64,000 nucleotides of DNA from Actinopolyspora lacussalsi (GCA_030803735.1 JAURUC010000001.1:4030001-4094000), one strand, 5' to 3'; shown: positions 54,238-63,297, numbered from the stretch's first letter. Notes: generated by a model not told the origin, from the letters alone. Numbers and translations are program-made.

Positions 54238-56094
54238 GCTGAAACCCCGCGCCTGCGGGGAGCACCGCATCGCGGCGGCCAGCATCTCCGCCACGTCCGG
54301 ATCATCCCCGCGCCTGCGGGGAGCACTTCGCGGGTGATGCCGTAGATCTGGCCGAGGAAGGATCATCCCCGCGCCTGCGGGGAGCACCAGTAACCACGTC
54401 GCCGCGATCGCCCTACCGAGGGATCATCCCCGCGCCTGCGGGGAGCACCTCGGTGAGCAGCCCGCTGTGGGCGAGACCGAAGGATCATCCCCGCGCCTGC
54501 GGGGAGCATGGCACCATCTCCGGCGAACGCAGCGACCCGTTCGGATCATCCCCGCGCCTGCGGGGAGCACGAGGGCGCGCTCGCACGCGCACCGGAGGAA
54601 GAGGGATCATCCCCGCGCCTGCGGGGAGCACTCGCGGCGCACGAGCGCGTCGGCCACGTCCTCGGGATCATCCCCGCGCCTGCGGGGAGCACGTGCAGCG
54701 CGCCGAGGAGATCCGCGAGCTGTCGGGATCATCCCCGCGCCTGCGGGGAGCACGACACCTGGCTGTCGTATTGCCCCTGAGTGACCGGATCATCCCCGCG
54801 CCTGCGGGGAGCACGCTCCGGCCGGGGGTTTTTCCTCTCTGTGGCCGTGGATCATCCCCGCGCCTGCGGGGAGCACGGGCAGTCCCCAGCCCTCGAACAC
54901 GCTGGGCTGGGATCATCCCCGCGCCTGCGGGGAGCACGATCCGGATGCGGCCCCGGAGGGGTCGGTGACGGGATCATCCCCGCGCCTGCGGGGAGCACGA
55001 CCGACGCCGAAGACGAAGCCGAACTCGGCGACGGATCATCCCCGCGCCTGCGGGGAGCACACGTCCGTCCCGTAGATCATGGCGAGCCTCCCGGGATCAT
55101 CCCCGCGCCTGCGGGGAGCACATCACCATAATCGAGATTACGAAGATTACTCTCGGATCATCCCCGCGCCTGCGGGGAGCACACCGCCGGAAACGATCAC
55201 AGGACGCGTCGGGAGGGATCATCCCCGCGCCTGCGGGGAGCACTGGTTCATGGTGGGTTCCTTTCCCGGTGTTCCGGGATCATCCCCGCGCCTGCGGGGA
55301 GCACCCGATCCGCACTCCCTCAGCGGTGCCGTGCCGGGGATCATCCCCGCGCCTGCGGGGAGCACCCGGCACCCTCACCCCCGGGTGGCTGTCCAAAGGG
55401 ATCATCCCCGCGCCTGCGGGGAGCACCGTCACCCGCGCCGCCGTCCACGTGGCGTGCACGGATCATCCCCGCGCCTGCGGGGAGCACTCCTAAGAAATCT
55501 AAGAAAACCAAAAATAACGAGGATCATCCCCGCGCCTGCGGGGAGCACGTCTTCGTGTCGTTCGACTTCGCGTCGTCCGGCGGATCATCCCCGCGCCTGC
55601 GGGGAGCACGCCCGGTTTAGATTGCCCGCTACCCCCGTTAGAGGATCATCCCCGCGCCTGCGGGGAGCACCTTGGCAGTGACATTACGCGTGCGCGTGGG
55701 GACGGATCATCCCCGCGCCTGCGGGGAGCACTCGATCCCGGATAATCGGGTGCTAGGTCACCCAGGATCATCCCCGCGCCTGCGGGGAGCACTTCGTTAG
55801 CCGCGTGCCAACCAAGAATGAAACCGGATCATCCCCGCGCCTGCGGGGAGCACTCTAGAGACATCCCCGTTGGTAGAATAAATGAGGGATCATCCCCGCG
55901 CCTGCGGGGAGCACTGTGATAATATTTGAATTCATTGTTAAACCGGATCATCCCCGCGCCTGCGGGGAGCACAACCGTCCCCACGATAGGATTCTGATAT
56001 GGTGAGGATCATCCCCGCGCCTGCGGGGAGCACACCTCCGTTAGATTCGTTAGGGTTATAGTTCGCGGATCATCCCCGCGCCTGCGGGGAGCAC
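54238..56094 (-). CRISPR. Type I-E CRISPR array 1, 31 repeats
   Basis: 31 repeats of 28 bases with 30 spacers, mostly 33 bases (one of 30, a few of 34). Read leftward the repeat begins GTGCTCCCCGCAGG and ends GGGGATGATCC, with the CCCCGC/GCGGGG stem of type I-E. The leftmost repeat (54238-54265) is degenerate over its first seven bases and marks the trailer end; an AT-rich leader lies to the right, so transcription runs leftward. Repeat 5 (54482) ends CAT instead of CAC. Spacers near the leader are markedly more AT-rich than those near the trailer. Confidence 0.97.
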
Positions 56095-56260
56095 ACTTGA
56101 TGACCAGGCACTATACAGCCCGACACAGCAAAATAGCTTCAGTTTGTGTCAAACAACCACCAACCAAAACTACCTCCACGCCACACCACACAACCGACAA
56201 CCACCCGCTCCTTAACACCACTTAGATCCTCCACGGAACCGGAGGACAACCACATTCCGG
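56095..56260 (-). promoter_or_regulatory. Leader of CRISPR array 1
   Basis: AT-rich sequence directly right of the last perfect repeat, with runs such as CAAAATAGCTTC and CAACCACCAACCAAAAC and no ORF. Side, composition and the perfect adjoining repeat identify it as the leader, which holds the promoter and adaptation signals. The next 190 bases (to 56450) contain no supported gene. Confidence 0.75.
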
Positions 56261-56450
56261 TCGAAAGTAGTCAGTGGTTCGTTGGTCAAGCTTAGCGTCA
56301 GGACAGTCCCTGTGGAGTTGCGCTTGTGCTCCGACCCGCTGGTCTATGGAAACGGCTGTTGTACGACACCATCTGCGAGGCAGAGTTTACGCCTGCGACC
56401 AGCCATTACTAGTGAAAAGTATCGGTGTGGACTACTAGACAGTAAGGATG

Positions 56451-56499
56451 AGTTGCCCCTGTGATCAGGCATCACAGAAGCATCACCTCAGGGGCAACT
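56451..56499. terminator. Two-level hairpin between leader and HTH gene
   Basis: AGTTGCCCCTG (56451-56461) and CAGGGGCAACT (56489-56499) are perfect 11-bp arms. Inside is a second hairpin GTGAT/ATCAC (56461-56475). It lies 33 bases beyond the stop of the leftward HTH gene, so it may terminate that transcript before it enters the CRISPR leader. Confidence 0.6.
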
Positions 56500-56532
56500 G
56501 TAAGCAAGGCAGCCTGGTGAGCTGCAAGGATT

Positions 56533-56940
56533 TCACGCATTCCGCTGAGGCTTGGCGCCGGTGGTAGCTGCCACGTCGGTAATGTCCTTCTCGCTGTAGA
56601 ACGTGCGGGCGCTGCTGTGTGAACCGAGGCCGGCAGCTGAAGCGAGCATGGCCAGTGGGTACGGCCGTGGCCCCACGAACTCCCTTCCGTACGCCACCAA
56701 TTGCCGAAGAAGTCGGTCGTAGCGCTCACGTTGGTGCCGAACCTTGTGGATCTCTGCGAGCAGCGGATCAATGTCTTCCGCGTCAGAGGCGGCTCTCAGG
56801 TTCGCCGCGTAGTCCTCACGTTGCTCAAGTAGCTCCTTGACGGTCTCGTCGAAGCCTTCGGGGGGAGGAGCTTGCGTGGGAGAGCTGGGCAACGGGTGAG
56901 CGAACGCCGCCATGTCGTCGAAGATGTCTCGCTTTGCCAT
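56533..56940 (-). CDS. Small DNA-binding regulator-like protein
   Basis: 135 residues. A charged helical N-terminal half (FDETVKELLEQREDYAANL, then coiled-coil-like LLAEIHKVRHQRERYDRLL) and a C-terminal helix-turn-helix-like segment (YPLAMLASAAGLGSHSSART, then EKDITDVAATTGAKP). Such proteins occur on actinomycete plasmids and integrative elements; no named family is certain. Two overlapping palindromes just upstream suggest autoregulation. The start ATG at 56940 lacks a strong ribosome site; a GTG three codons upstream is the alternative. Confidence 0.7.
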   Translation of the reverse strand: MAKRDIFDDMAAFAHPLPSSPTQAPPPEGFDETVKELLEQREDYAANLRAASDAEDIDPLLAEIHKVRHQRERYDRLLRQLVAYGREFVGPRPYPLAMLASAAGLGSHSSARTFYSEKDITDVAATTGAKPQRNA

Positions 56941-56953
56941 GGTAGACACTCTA

Positions 56954-56977
56954 CGTCATTAATGACGATTTTCGTCA
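56954..56977. promoter_or_regulatory. Overlapping palindromes upstream of the HTH gene
   Basis: CGTCATTAATGACG (56954-56967) is a perfect 14-bp palindrome, and TGACGATTTTCGTCA (56963-56977) a perfect 6-bp inverted repeat around TTT that shares its TGACG half-site. They lie 14 bases before the start codon, the usual place for an autoregulatory operator. Confidence 0.6.
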
Positions 56978-57125
56978 ATAGTTTGACCGAGATGGCATCT
57001 ATGCTGGACAGAGTTTCGGTGCTCGTGCGGTAGTCGAACTGGAGTGCTTCTCCGCAGGCGCAGTGATGTGCCAGCCTCGCTCCAGCCCTCTTCCATGCGT
57101 TCTCCTTCCCGGCTGTGATGGCCGG

Positions 57126-58403
57126 ATGGCCGTTTCAGCGTCGCGTGTGGACCGTTCCGCTGTTGTCTCTCCGCTGCGACTGCGGGGGTTTCGGTGGTTG
57201 TTCGTGGGGCGGGTGCTGTCGTCGTTCGGGGACAGCTTGGTGCCGTTGACGGTGGCGTTCGCGGCGTTGGAGCTGACCGGTTCGGCGGTGGGACTGGGCG
57301 GGGTGCTGCTGGCGAACCGGTTGCCGGTGGTGGTGGCGACGTTGGCCGGTGGGGTGCTGGGGGATGTGTTCGACCGGCGGTGGGTGATGGTGGCCGCCGA
57401 TGTGTGGCGCATGGCCTCCCAGGCGGTGTGCGGGGCCCTGCTGCTGGCCGGTCAGCTTCCGTTGTGGGCGCTGATCGTGCTGCAGGGCTGCGCGGGTGTG
57501 GGCACCGCGGTGTTCACCCCGGCGGCCACGGGGCTGCTCCCCGTGCTGGTGCCGGAGAACCTGCTGCGGCAGGCCAACGCGCTTCTCGGGCTGGCGGCCA
57601 ATGTGAACAAGGTGGCCGCGATCAGCGTGGCGGGCCTGCTGGTGGCCGGGCTCGGCTCGGGCTGGGCGTTGCTGGCCGATGCGGCCACGTTCGCCGTCAG
57701 TGCGCTCTCGCTGCTGCTGATCGGCCCCGTGGCCACGCTCGCCGGGAAGCGGGAGCGCCGGGGCGTGCTGGCCGAGATGTGGGGCGGCTGGCGGCACGTG
57801 GCGGTCACGCCGTGGCTGCGGACTCTGTTGGGCTACACCGCGCTGCTGCAGGCGCTGGTGATCGGCCCGCACATGCTGCTGGGGCCGTTGCTGGCGCGGC
57901 AGTACTACCACGGTGCGGCCTCGTGGGCGGTGATCGGAGCGGTCCAGGCGATCGGCTCGATCGCAGGCAGCGCGCTGGCACTGCGACTGCGACCACCACG
58001 CCCGCTCGTGGCGGCGGTGGCCGCCTCGCTGCTGATGCTGCCGTACCTCGCGCTGTTCGCCGCTGCCGCGCCGCTGTGGCTGGTCAGTCTGGCCGCACTC
58101 GGGTTCGGGCTGCAGGGCTCGTACTACCTGGCCACCCAGGCCTGGCTGCTGCAGCGGCACGTGCCCGACCAGCAGCTTGCCCGCGTGGCGTCCTGCTTCC
58201 AGCTCGGCAACCTGGTGCTCGTGCCGCTGAGCCTGGCGGCCGTCGGCCCGCTGGCCGAGCACGTCGACGCCCGCCTGCTGCTGGCCGCGGCGGCGATGTG
58301 GGCACTGGCCAGCACCCTGGTGGCACTGGCCGCACCCACCATTCGGGCACATCCGGACGCGGTTCAGCCAGGTTCCGGGGCCATGTCGACGAAGCGGCTG
58401 TAG
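57126..58403 (+). CDS. MFS transporter
   Basis: 425 residues and about 12 helices. It carries the MFS motif A region as GGVLGDVFDRRWVM after helix 2 and an early conserved RVLSSFGDSLVPLTVAFAAL. It resembles the macrolide-efflux/enterobactin-exporter (MFS_3) group, so drug or metabolite efflux is likely. ATG 57126 gives the standard short N-terminus. Its last 40 bases overlap the 3' end of the convergent dnaB-like gene. Confidence 0.9.
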   Translation: MAVSASRVDRSAVVSPLRLRGFRWLFVGRVLSSFGDSLVPLTVAFAALELTGSAVGLGGVLLANRLPVVVATLAGGVLGDVFDRRWVMVAADVWRMASQAVCGALLLAGQLPLWALIVLQGCAGVGTAVFTPAATGLLPVLVPENLLRQANALLGLAANVNKVAAISVAGLLVAGLGSGWALLADAATFAVSALSLLLIGPVATLAGKRERRGVLAEMWGGWRHVAVTPWLRTLLGYTALLQALVIGPHMLLGPLLARQYYHGAASWAVIGAVQAIGSIAGSALALRLRPPRPLVAAVAASLLMLPYLALFAAAAPLWLVSLAALGFGLQGSYYLATQAWLLQRHVPDQQLARVASCFQLGNLVLVPLSLAAVGPLAEHVDARLLLAAAAMWALASTLVALAAPTIRAHPDAVQPGSGAMSTKRL

Positions 58404-59737
58404 TGCAGCTGGTGGGCCACGGTGACCACCCCGGTCGGCCCGGACCGCTGCTTGGCCAGGATCAGGTCGGCCTCGCCCATGCGGGCGGTGTCGCGCTCGA
58501 AGGCGTCCGGGCGGTGCAGCAGCGCCACCAGGTCGGCGTCCTGCTCGATCGAGCCGCTCTCCCGCAGATCCCCGAGCTCGGGCTTTTTGTCCAGGCGCTG
58601 TTCCGGCCCTCGGTTGAGCTGCGAGAGCGCCACCACCGGCACCTCCAGTTCCTTGGCCAGCAGCTTGAGATTCCGCGAGAACTCGGAGACCTCCTGCTGG
58701 CGGGACTCGACCCGCCTGCCCGAGGTCATCAGCTGCAGGTAGTCCACGATCACCAGGTCCAGCTGCCCGCGCTGTTTCAGCCTGCGCGCCCTGGCGCGGA
58801 TCTCCATCATGGTCATGTTCGGCGCGTCCGAGATCACCAGCGGCGCGTCCTGCACGTCGCCGGTGCGCCGCGTGGCCGCGCTCCAGTCCGCCTCGGACAT
58901 GTAGCCGCCCCGCATCCGGTCCAGCCGCACCTTCGCCTCGGCCGAGACCAGCCGCATCATCAGCTCACCGTGCCCCATCTCCAGGCTGAACAGCGCCGTC
59001 CCACGGCGGTGCCGGATCGCGGCCGAGCGGGCGATGTCCAGCGCCAGCGCGGACTTGCCCAGTCCCGGCCTGGCCGCCACGACGGCGAGCTGTCCCGGCT
59101 GCAGCCCGTTGGTGAGCCGGTCGAGCTCGGTGAACCCGGTGGGGATGCCGGAGCGGCCGTCGTTGAGCTGGATCCGTTCCAGCTCGGACATCAGCGGGTC
59201 GGCCAGGTCCTGCAGGAAGTACATGTCCTCGGTGCGGCTGCGCCCGATCGAGGAGAACCGCTCCTGCGCCCGGTCGAGCAGCTCGGCGGCCTCGCCCTGC
59301 CCGCCGTAGCCCTGCTGCAGGATGCCGCTGGCCTCCTCGATGATGCGGCGCCGCTGCGCCCGGTCGGCCACGATCTCGGCGTAGAACGTCGCGTTCGCCG
59401 CGGTCGGCACCGCCTCCAGCAGCGTGTGCAGGTACGTCCCGGTGTCGGAGTTCCGGGTGATCTGCGTGAGTTCGCCGGACTGCTCCAGCGCGTCGCGCAC
59501 GGTGACCGCGTCGGCGGGCTCGCCCCGGCCGAACAGCTCCACGACGTGGCGGAAGATCACCCCGTGGTCGGGGCGGTAGAACTCCCCGGCCCGCACGACC
59601 TCGATCACGTCGGCGATGGCGTCGCGGCTGAGCATCATCGCGCCGAGCACGGACTGCTCGGCCTCGATGTCCTGCGGCGGCATCGGTGCGTGCGGGCCGT
59701 GGAGCTCTTCCTCGGTGGTGTTCACGGTGACGGACAT
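58364..59737 (-). CDS. dnaB: DnaB-type replicative helicase
   Basis: 457 residues. N-terminal DnaB domain (PPQDIEAEQSVLGAMMLSRD), linker, and the RecA-like motor with Walker A ARPGLGKSALAL, Walker B LVIVDYLQLM and the terminal HRPDAF..ILAKQRSGPTG region. Complete, no intein. It is not in the chromosomal context rpsR-rplI-dnaB, but between an MFS gene and a radical SAM gene, so it may be a second helicase of a mobile replicon. The downstream radical SAM and GGDEF genes read on the same strand. Confidence 0.94.
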   Translation of the reverse strand: MSVTVNTTEEELHGPHAPMPPQDIEAEQSVLGAMMLSRDAIADVIEVVRAGEFYRPDHGVIFRHVVELFGRGEPADAVTVRDALEQSGELTQITRNSDTGTYLHTLLEAVPTAANATFYAEIVADRAQRRRIIEEASGILQQGYGGQGEAAELLDRAQERFSSIGRSRTEDMYFLQDLADPLMSELERIQLNDGRSGIPTGFTELDRLTNGLQPGQLAVVAARPGLGKSALALDIARSAAIRHRRGTALFSLEMGHGELMMRLVSAEAKVRLDRMRGGYMSEADWSAATRRTGDVQDAPLVISDAPNMTMMEIRARARRLKQRGQLDLVIVDYLQLMTSGRRVESRQQEVSEFSRNLKLLAKELEVPVVALSQLNRGPEQRLDKKPELGDLRESGSIEQDADLVALLHRPDAFERDTARMGEADLILAKQRSGPTGVVTVAHQLHYSRFVDMAPEPG

Positions 59738-59825
59738 GACGACTCCTCGGTGACAAGCCCGGCCGGGAGGCGTTCCCCGGCCGGGCTCGGGCTACGGGCG
59801 TGTTGGGACTACGGACGGGGTGGGA

Positions 59826-61103
59826 TCAGGTGTGGCGGATGGGCAGGTCCCGCAGACCCGTTTCCCGGCCGCACCGGCGCAGGTAGTCCACCGAGTAACG
59901 CGCCGCACGGCGCTTGATCGTGCCGTTGTCGTAGCTGGACAGCGCCGCGTGGAACCCGTCGGCGATGTAGCGCATTCCGTGGCGCCACAGGTCCCGGTGG
60001 TTGCTGTCGAGCTGTTCGACGGTGTAGTTGCGCTTGATGTTGGGCACCACGGCGACGCCGTTCTCGTCGAGCTCGGCTATGCCGTCGAGCATCTCGGTGT
60101 AGGAGTCGGCACCGAGCACGTAGTCGGTCTCGACGATGTCGAAGCCCACCCGGCGCGCACGGCGGTACTTCTCCAGGTGCCGCTCGAAGGTGATCGAGCC
60201 CTTCTTGCGCCCCCACTGCCGGATCCGCTCGGCGTCGTTGATGGTCTCGACGGTGCCGATGAACCCGATCGCGCCGTGCTCGCGCAGCAGCTCCATCGCC
60301 CTGGTGGAGTCGATGGCGTAGGTGAAGGCGTGGAAGGCGGTGTTGCCGAACCCGTAGCGGCGGTAGGTCCGCATCAGGTTCAGCATCATCTCCAGCTCGC
60401 GGTCCTCGTCGGGCTGGCAACCGGTGGTGATGTTGACGCTGACCAGTTCACCGCGGTCCCAGCCACGGCGGTCGTAGTCGGCTGCCAACTGCGCCACGTG
60501 CCGCTCGATGTAGTCCCTCGGCGGAGGGGTGAAACTCTTGACCGCGCCGCGTGAGCAGCCCAGGCAGCCTCCCGCGCAGGTGGAGTACGGCGAGATGATC
60601 GCCGCGGTGGGCAGTTCGGTGAAGTCCGGCGCGACGCGGCTGTAGTAGTGGTTGCTGGCCGCGAAGATCCTGGCGTGCACCAGCACCTCGGCCAGCGTCC
60701 GTCCGGTGGAGCGGTGCACCAGCCGCGCCCGGTTGTCCTGTTCGCGGGTGAACAGGACCGGTGAGGCCGTGCGGTAGTCGGGGACGCAGATCGTCTGGTA
60801 GTTCGACTTGTCCTGCTCCCCGTCGGTGTAGACGAGGGTGTAGGTGCGGTTGTCCAGCGGTTCCGTGGTGTCGCAGCCGAGGAAGCCGATCAGCAGCGAC
60901 AGCAGCTGGGTACGGCTGAGCGCGGTGTCCGGGTCCTCCCGATCGCTGTCGTCGAGCGGGGTGAACCCGGCGATGTAGTCCAGGCCCTCGGTGAGGAACC
61001 GGTTGAGTCGTCCGTACAGCTCGTCCGGGGTTTCCGGCGGGTTCGGCTCGTTCGAGCCGGGTCGGTTGAGGTCGACGAGCGGCAGATTCCTGTCCAGAGA
61101 CAA
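59826..61103 (-). CDS. Radical SAM protein of unknown function
   Basis: About 425 residues. The cluster motif is CAGGCLGC (Cys-x3-Cys-x2-Cys) near residue 180, followed by a TIM-barrel-like region with LVSVNITTGCQPDE and FHAFTYAIDS. The N-terminal 170 residues form a separate domain with LVYTDGEQDKSNYQ. No extra C-terminal Fe-S (SPASM) motif is seen. The start is set at TTG 61103 (GTGGAG upstream); a longer reading to 61208 begins with Arg-rich sequence and is less likely. It sits 88 bases upstream of dnaB on the same strand. Confidence 0.85.
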   Translation of the reverse strand: MSLDRNLPLVDLNRPGSNEPNPPETPDELYGRLNRFLTEGLDYIAGFTPLDDSDREDPDTALSRTQLLSLLIGFLGCDTTEPLDNRTYTLVYTDGEQDKSNYQTICVPDYRTASPVLFTREQDNRARLVHRSTGRTLAEVLVHARIFAASNHYYSRVAPDFTELPTAAIISPYSTCAGGCLGCSRGAVKSFTPPPRDYIERHVAQLAADYDRRGWDRGELVSVNITTGCQPDEDRELEMMLNLMRTYRRYGFGNTAFHAFTYAIDSTRAMELLREHGAIGFIGTVETINDAERIRQWGRKKGSITFERHLEKYRRARRVGFDIVETDYVLGADSYTEMLDGIAELDENGVAVVPNIKRNYTVEQLDSNHRDLWRHGMRYIADGFHAALSSYDNGTIKRRAARYSVDYLRRCGRETGLRDLPIRHT

Positions 61104-61235
61104 TGGGGTCTCCACTTCTTTCGGGTCGTGGGAACCCGGCCGGGACGCCACGCTTGCCAGGCAGACGCGTCCCGGTCGGGTCTGGTCCGAGCGGACCCGG
61201 CGCCGCACCTCGTCGTGCGAGGCGCGGCTCCGTGC

Positions 61236-61834
61236 TCACTCGGCCGTTCTCCCCGCTCGGGTGTGACCGCTCGTCCGCCGTCCATGCCTGAGTCGATCCG
61301 AGCGGCCGCGGCCGCGCTTGTCGCGGTACATCGCACGGTCGGCCTGCTCCAGCACGCCTTCGAGCGTGTCGGCCGGTCCGGCAGTGATCGCCGCTCCGAT
61401 GCTCGCGCTCACCCGCACGGTGCTTCCCTCGATCAGCATCGGTTCGGCGAGCCGTTCGGCCAGCGCGTGCTGCAGCTCCTCGACCCGCTGCCAGTGCGAC
61501 GGCGTGTCCGGCAGCGTGCCGAGCCAGCAGGCGAACTCGTCGCCGGACAACCGCACGGCGAGCCGACCCGGGCGCCGGCTCTCGCGCATCCGCCGCGCCA
61601 CCTCGCGCAGCACCTGGTCGCCGAAGCGGTGTCCGTGGGTGTCGTTGAGCTCCTTGAAACCGTCCAGGTCGAGCAGCAGCACGGCCACGCACCGGCCGTT
61701 GCCCGCGCCATCGCGCTGGAAGGCCTCCCGCAGTGCGAGTCGGTTGCCGAGTCCGGTCAGCGGGTCGGTGCGCAGCTCGCGGTGTAATCGCGAGGCGTAG
61801 CGGCCGGTGCACCACCAGCCGGTGGCGGTCAGTC
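61236..61834 (-). pseudogene. GGDEF domain gene broken at its 5' end by CRISPR array 2
   Basis: The frame encodes a diguanylate-cyclase-type domain: RTDPLTGLGNR, LLLDLDGFKELNDTHGH, LSGDEFACWLG (SGDEF in place of GGDEF) and VSASIGAAI, ending in a basic tail. Upstream of RTDPLTGLGNR only about 23 codons remain before the first CRISPR repeat, with no ATG, GTG or TTG among them. Homologous proteins normally start further upstream. The array therefore adjoins or replaced the true start. Confidence 0.72.
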
Positions 61835-63019
61835 GTGCTCCCCGCAGGCGCGGGGATGATCCGAACGTGTCGGCGTTGTGTGGGCCGCAGGCGGCGTGCT
61901 CCCCGCAGGCGCGGGGATGATCCGTCAGCACGTCTCGCGTCGCGAGGATCGGCCGGGTGCTCCCCGCAGGCGCGGGGATGATCCTTGACGCCCACTTTTT
62001 TGCGGACCTCGGCGAGTGTGCTCCCCGCAGGCGCGGGGATGATCCCTCCATCTCGGAGTCCGGGGGCGCTGTGCGTCGTGCTCCCCGCAGGCGCGGGGAT
62101 GATCCGCAGGGGTGGACCGGTCCTGTGCTCGACACAGGGTGCTCCCCGCAGGCGCGGGGATGATCCGTTGCTGAGTATCGACCGGACACGGCCCGGCACG
62201 TGCTCCCCGCAGGCGCGGGGATGATCCCTCCATCTCGGAGTCCGGGGGCGCTGTGCGTCGTGCTCCCCGCAGGCGCGGGGATGATCCGCAGGGGTGGACC
62301 GGTCCTGTGCTCGACACAGGGTGCTCCCCGCAGGCGCGGGGATGATCCGTTGCTGAGTATCGACCGGACACGGCCCGGCACGTGCTCCCCGCAGGCGCGG
62401 GGGTGATCCCGCGAGCCCCGTGGTGGGGTGGTTCATGGCGGCGTGCTCCCCGCAGGCGCGGGGATGATCCGTTGCTGAGTATCGACCGGACACGGCCCGG
62501 CACGTGCTCCCCGCAGGCGCGGGGGTGATCCCGCGAGCCCCGTGGTGGGGTGGTTCATGGCGGCGTGCTCCCCGCAGGCGCGGGGATGATCCGTTGCTGA
62601 GTATCGACCGGACACGGCCCGGCACGTGCTCCCCGCAGGCGCGGGGGTGATCCCGCGAGCCCCGTGGTGGGGTGGTTCATGGCGGCGTGCTCCCCGCAGG
62701 CGCGGGGATGATCCGCCGTACAGCAGCCGGGCGCTGGGTTTGAGTGTGTGCTCCCCGCAGGCGCGGGGATGATCCTGGACGGATCGCTCGCCGCGGTCTG
62801 CACCGTGAGTGCTCCCCGCAGGCGCGGGGATGATCCTGGACGGATCGCTCGCCGCGGTCTGCACCGTGAGTGCTCCCCGCAGGCGCGGGGATGATCCCGG
62901 AACTCGAAGCCGGAGTCCACGGTGGCCGGAGTGCTCCCCGCAGGCGCGGGGATGATCCTCCGAACCCCCCACGCGGGTGCGCGGGTGTGATGTGCTCCCC
63001 GCAGGAACGGGGATACCCC
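61835..63019 (+). CRISPR. Type I-E CRISPR array 2, 20 repeats with duplicated spacers
   Basis: 20 repeats of 28 bases and 19 spacers of 32-33 bases, same repeat as array 1 but read rightward. The last repeat (62992-63019) is degenerate (GCAGGAACGGGG then ATACCCC), marking the trailer end near cas3. Only 11 spacers are distinct. Naming them in order: 1, 2, 3, A, B, C, A, B, C, D, C, D, C, D, E, F, F, G, H. The repeat before each D carries a G (GGGGGTGATCC), so the variant was copied along with it. No leader is seen at the left end. Confidence 0.97.
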
Positions 63020-63297
63020 CGCTTGGTACTGGACCGAGGATTCCGCTGAACCCGGTTTTCCAGCTCGGATGGCTGGAGCGCAGTCGGGGTCGGCTGGTGG
63101 TGGCTTCGTGGGATGGTCCTTGATTCGGTGTTTTCCGTTGTTCGGCGCGGACACCGACATTCACAGATTTTTGTGATTTGAGACACGATTTGCTCGATGG
63201 TTGGCTCGAAGCCCCATATCGCTGTCAGTGGTCTGTGCTTGACTCCCCGTGAATGTTGAGGTTCCGCCTCCGGGCGGTTCGCGATCGGATGGGGTAG
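63020..63297. other. Intergenic region between array 2 and cas3
   Basis: 278 bases with falling G+C content toward the right, presumably the cas operon promoter. TCACA-GATTTT-TGTGA (63161-63176) is a perfect inverted repeat that could be an operator. No ORF is supported. Confidence 0.5.

Noticed and set aside
54987..55700. Possible tracrRNA or Cas9-type (type II) signals near the arrays
   Set aside because: Repeat stem, 61-base period and the adjacent HD-type cas3 all fit type I-E; no anti-repeat was found.
56282..56464. 60-codon rightward ORF between the leader and the hairpin
   Set aside because: No ribosome site or family, and it ends in the hairpin arm.
57194..59917. 907-codon rightward ORF spanning the MFS and dnaB genes
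   Set aside because: It is out of frame with the MFS gene and antisense to dnaB; composition is that of a shadow frame.
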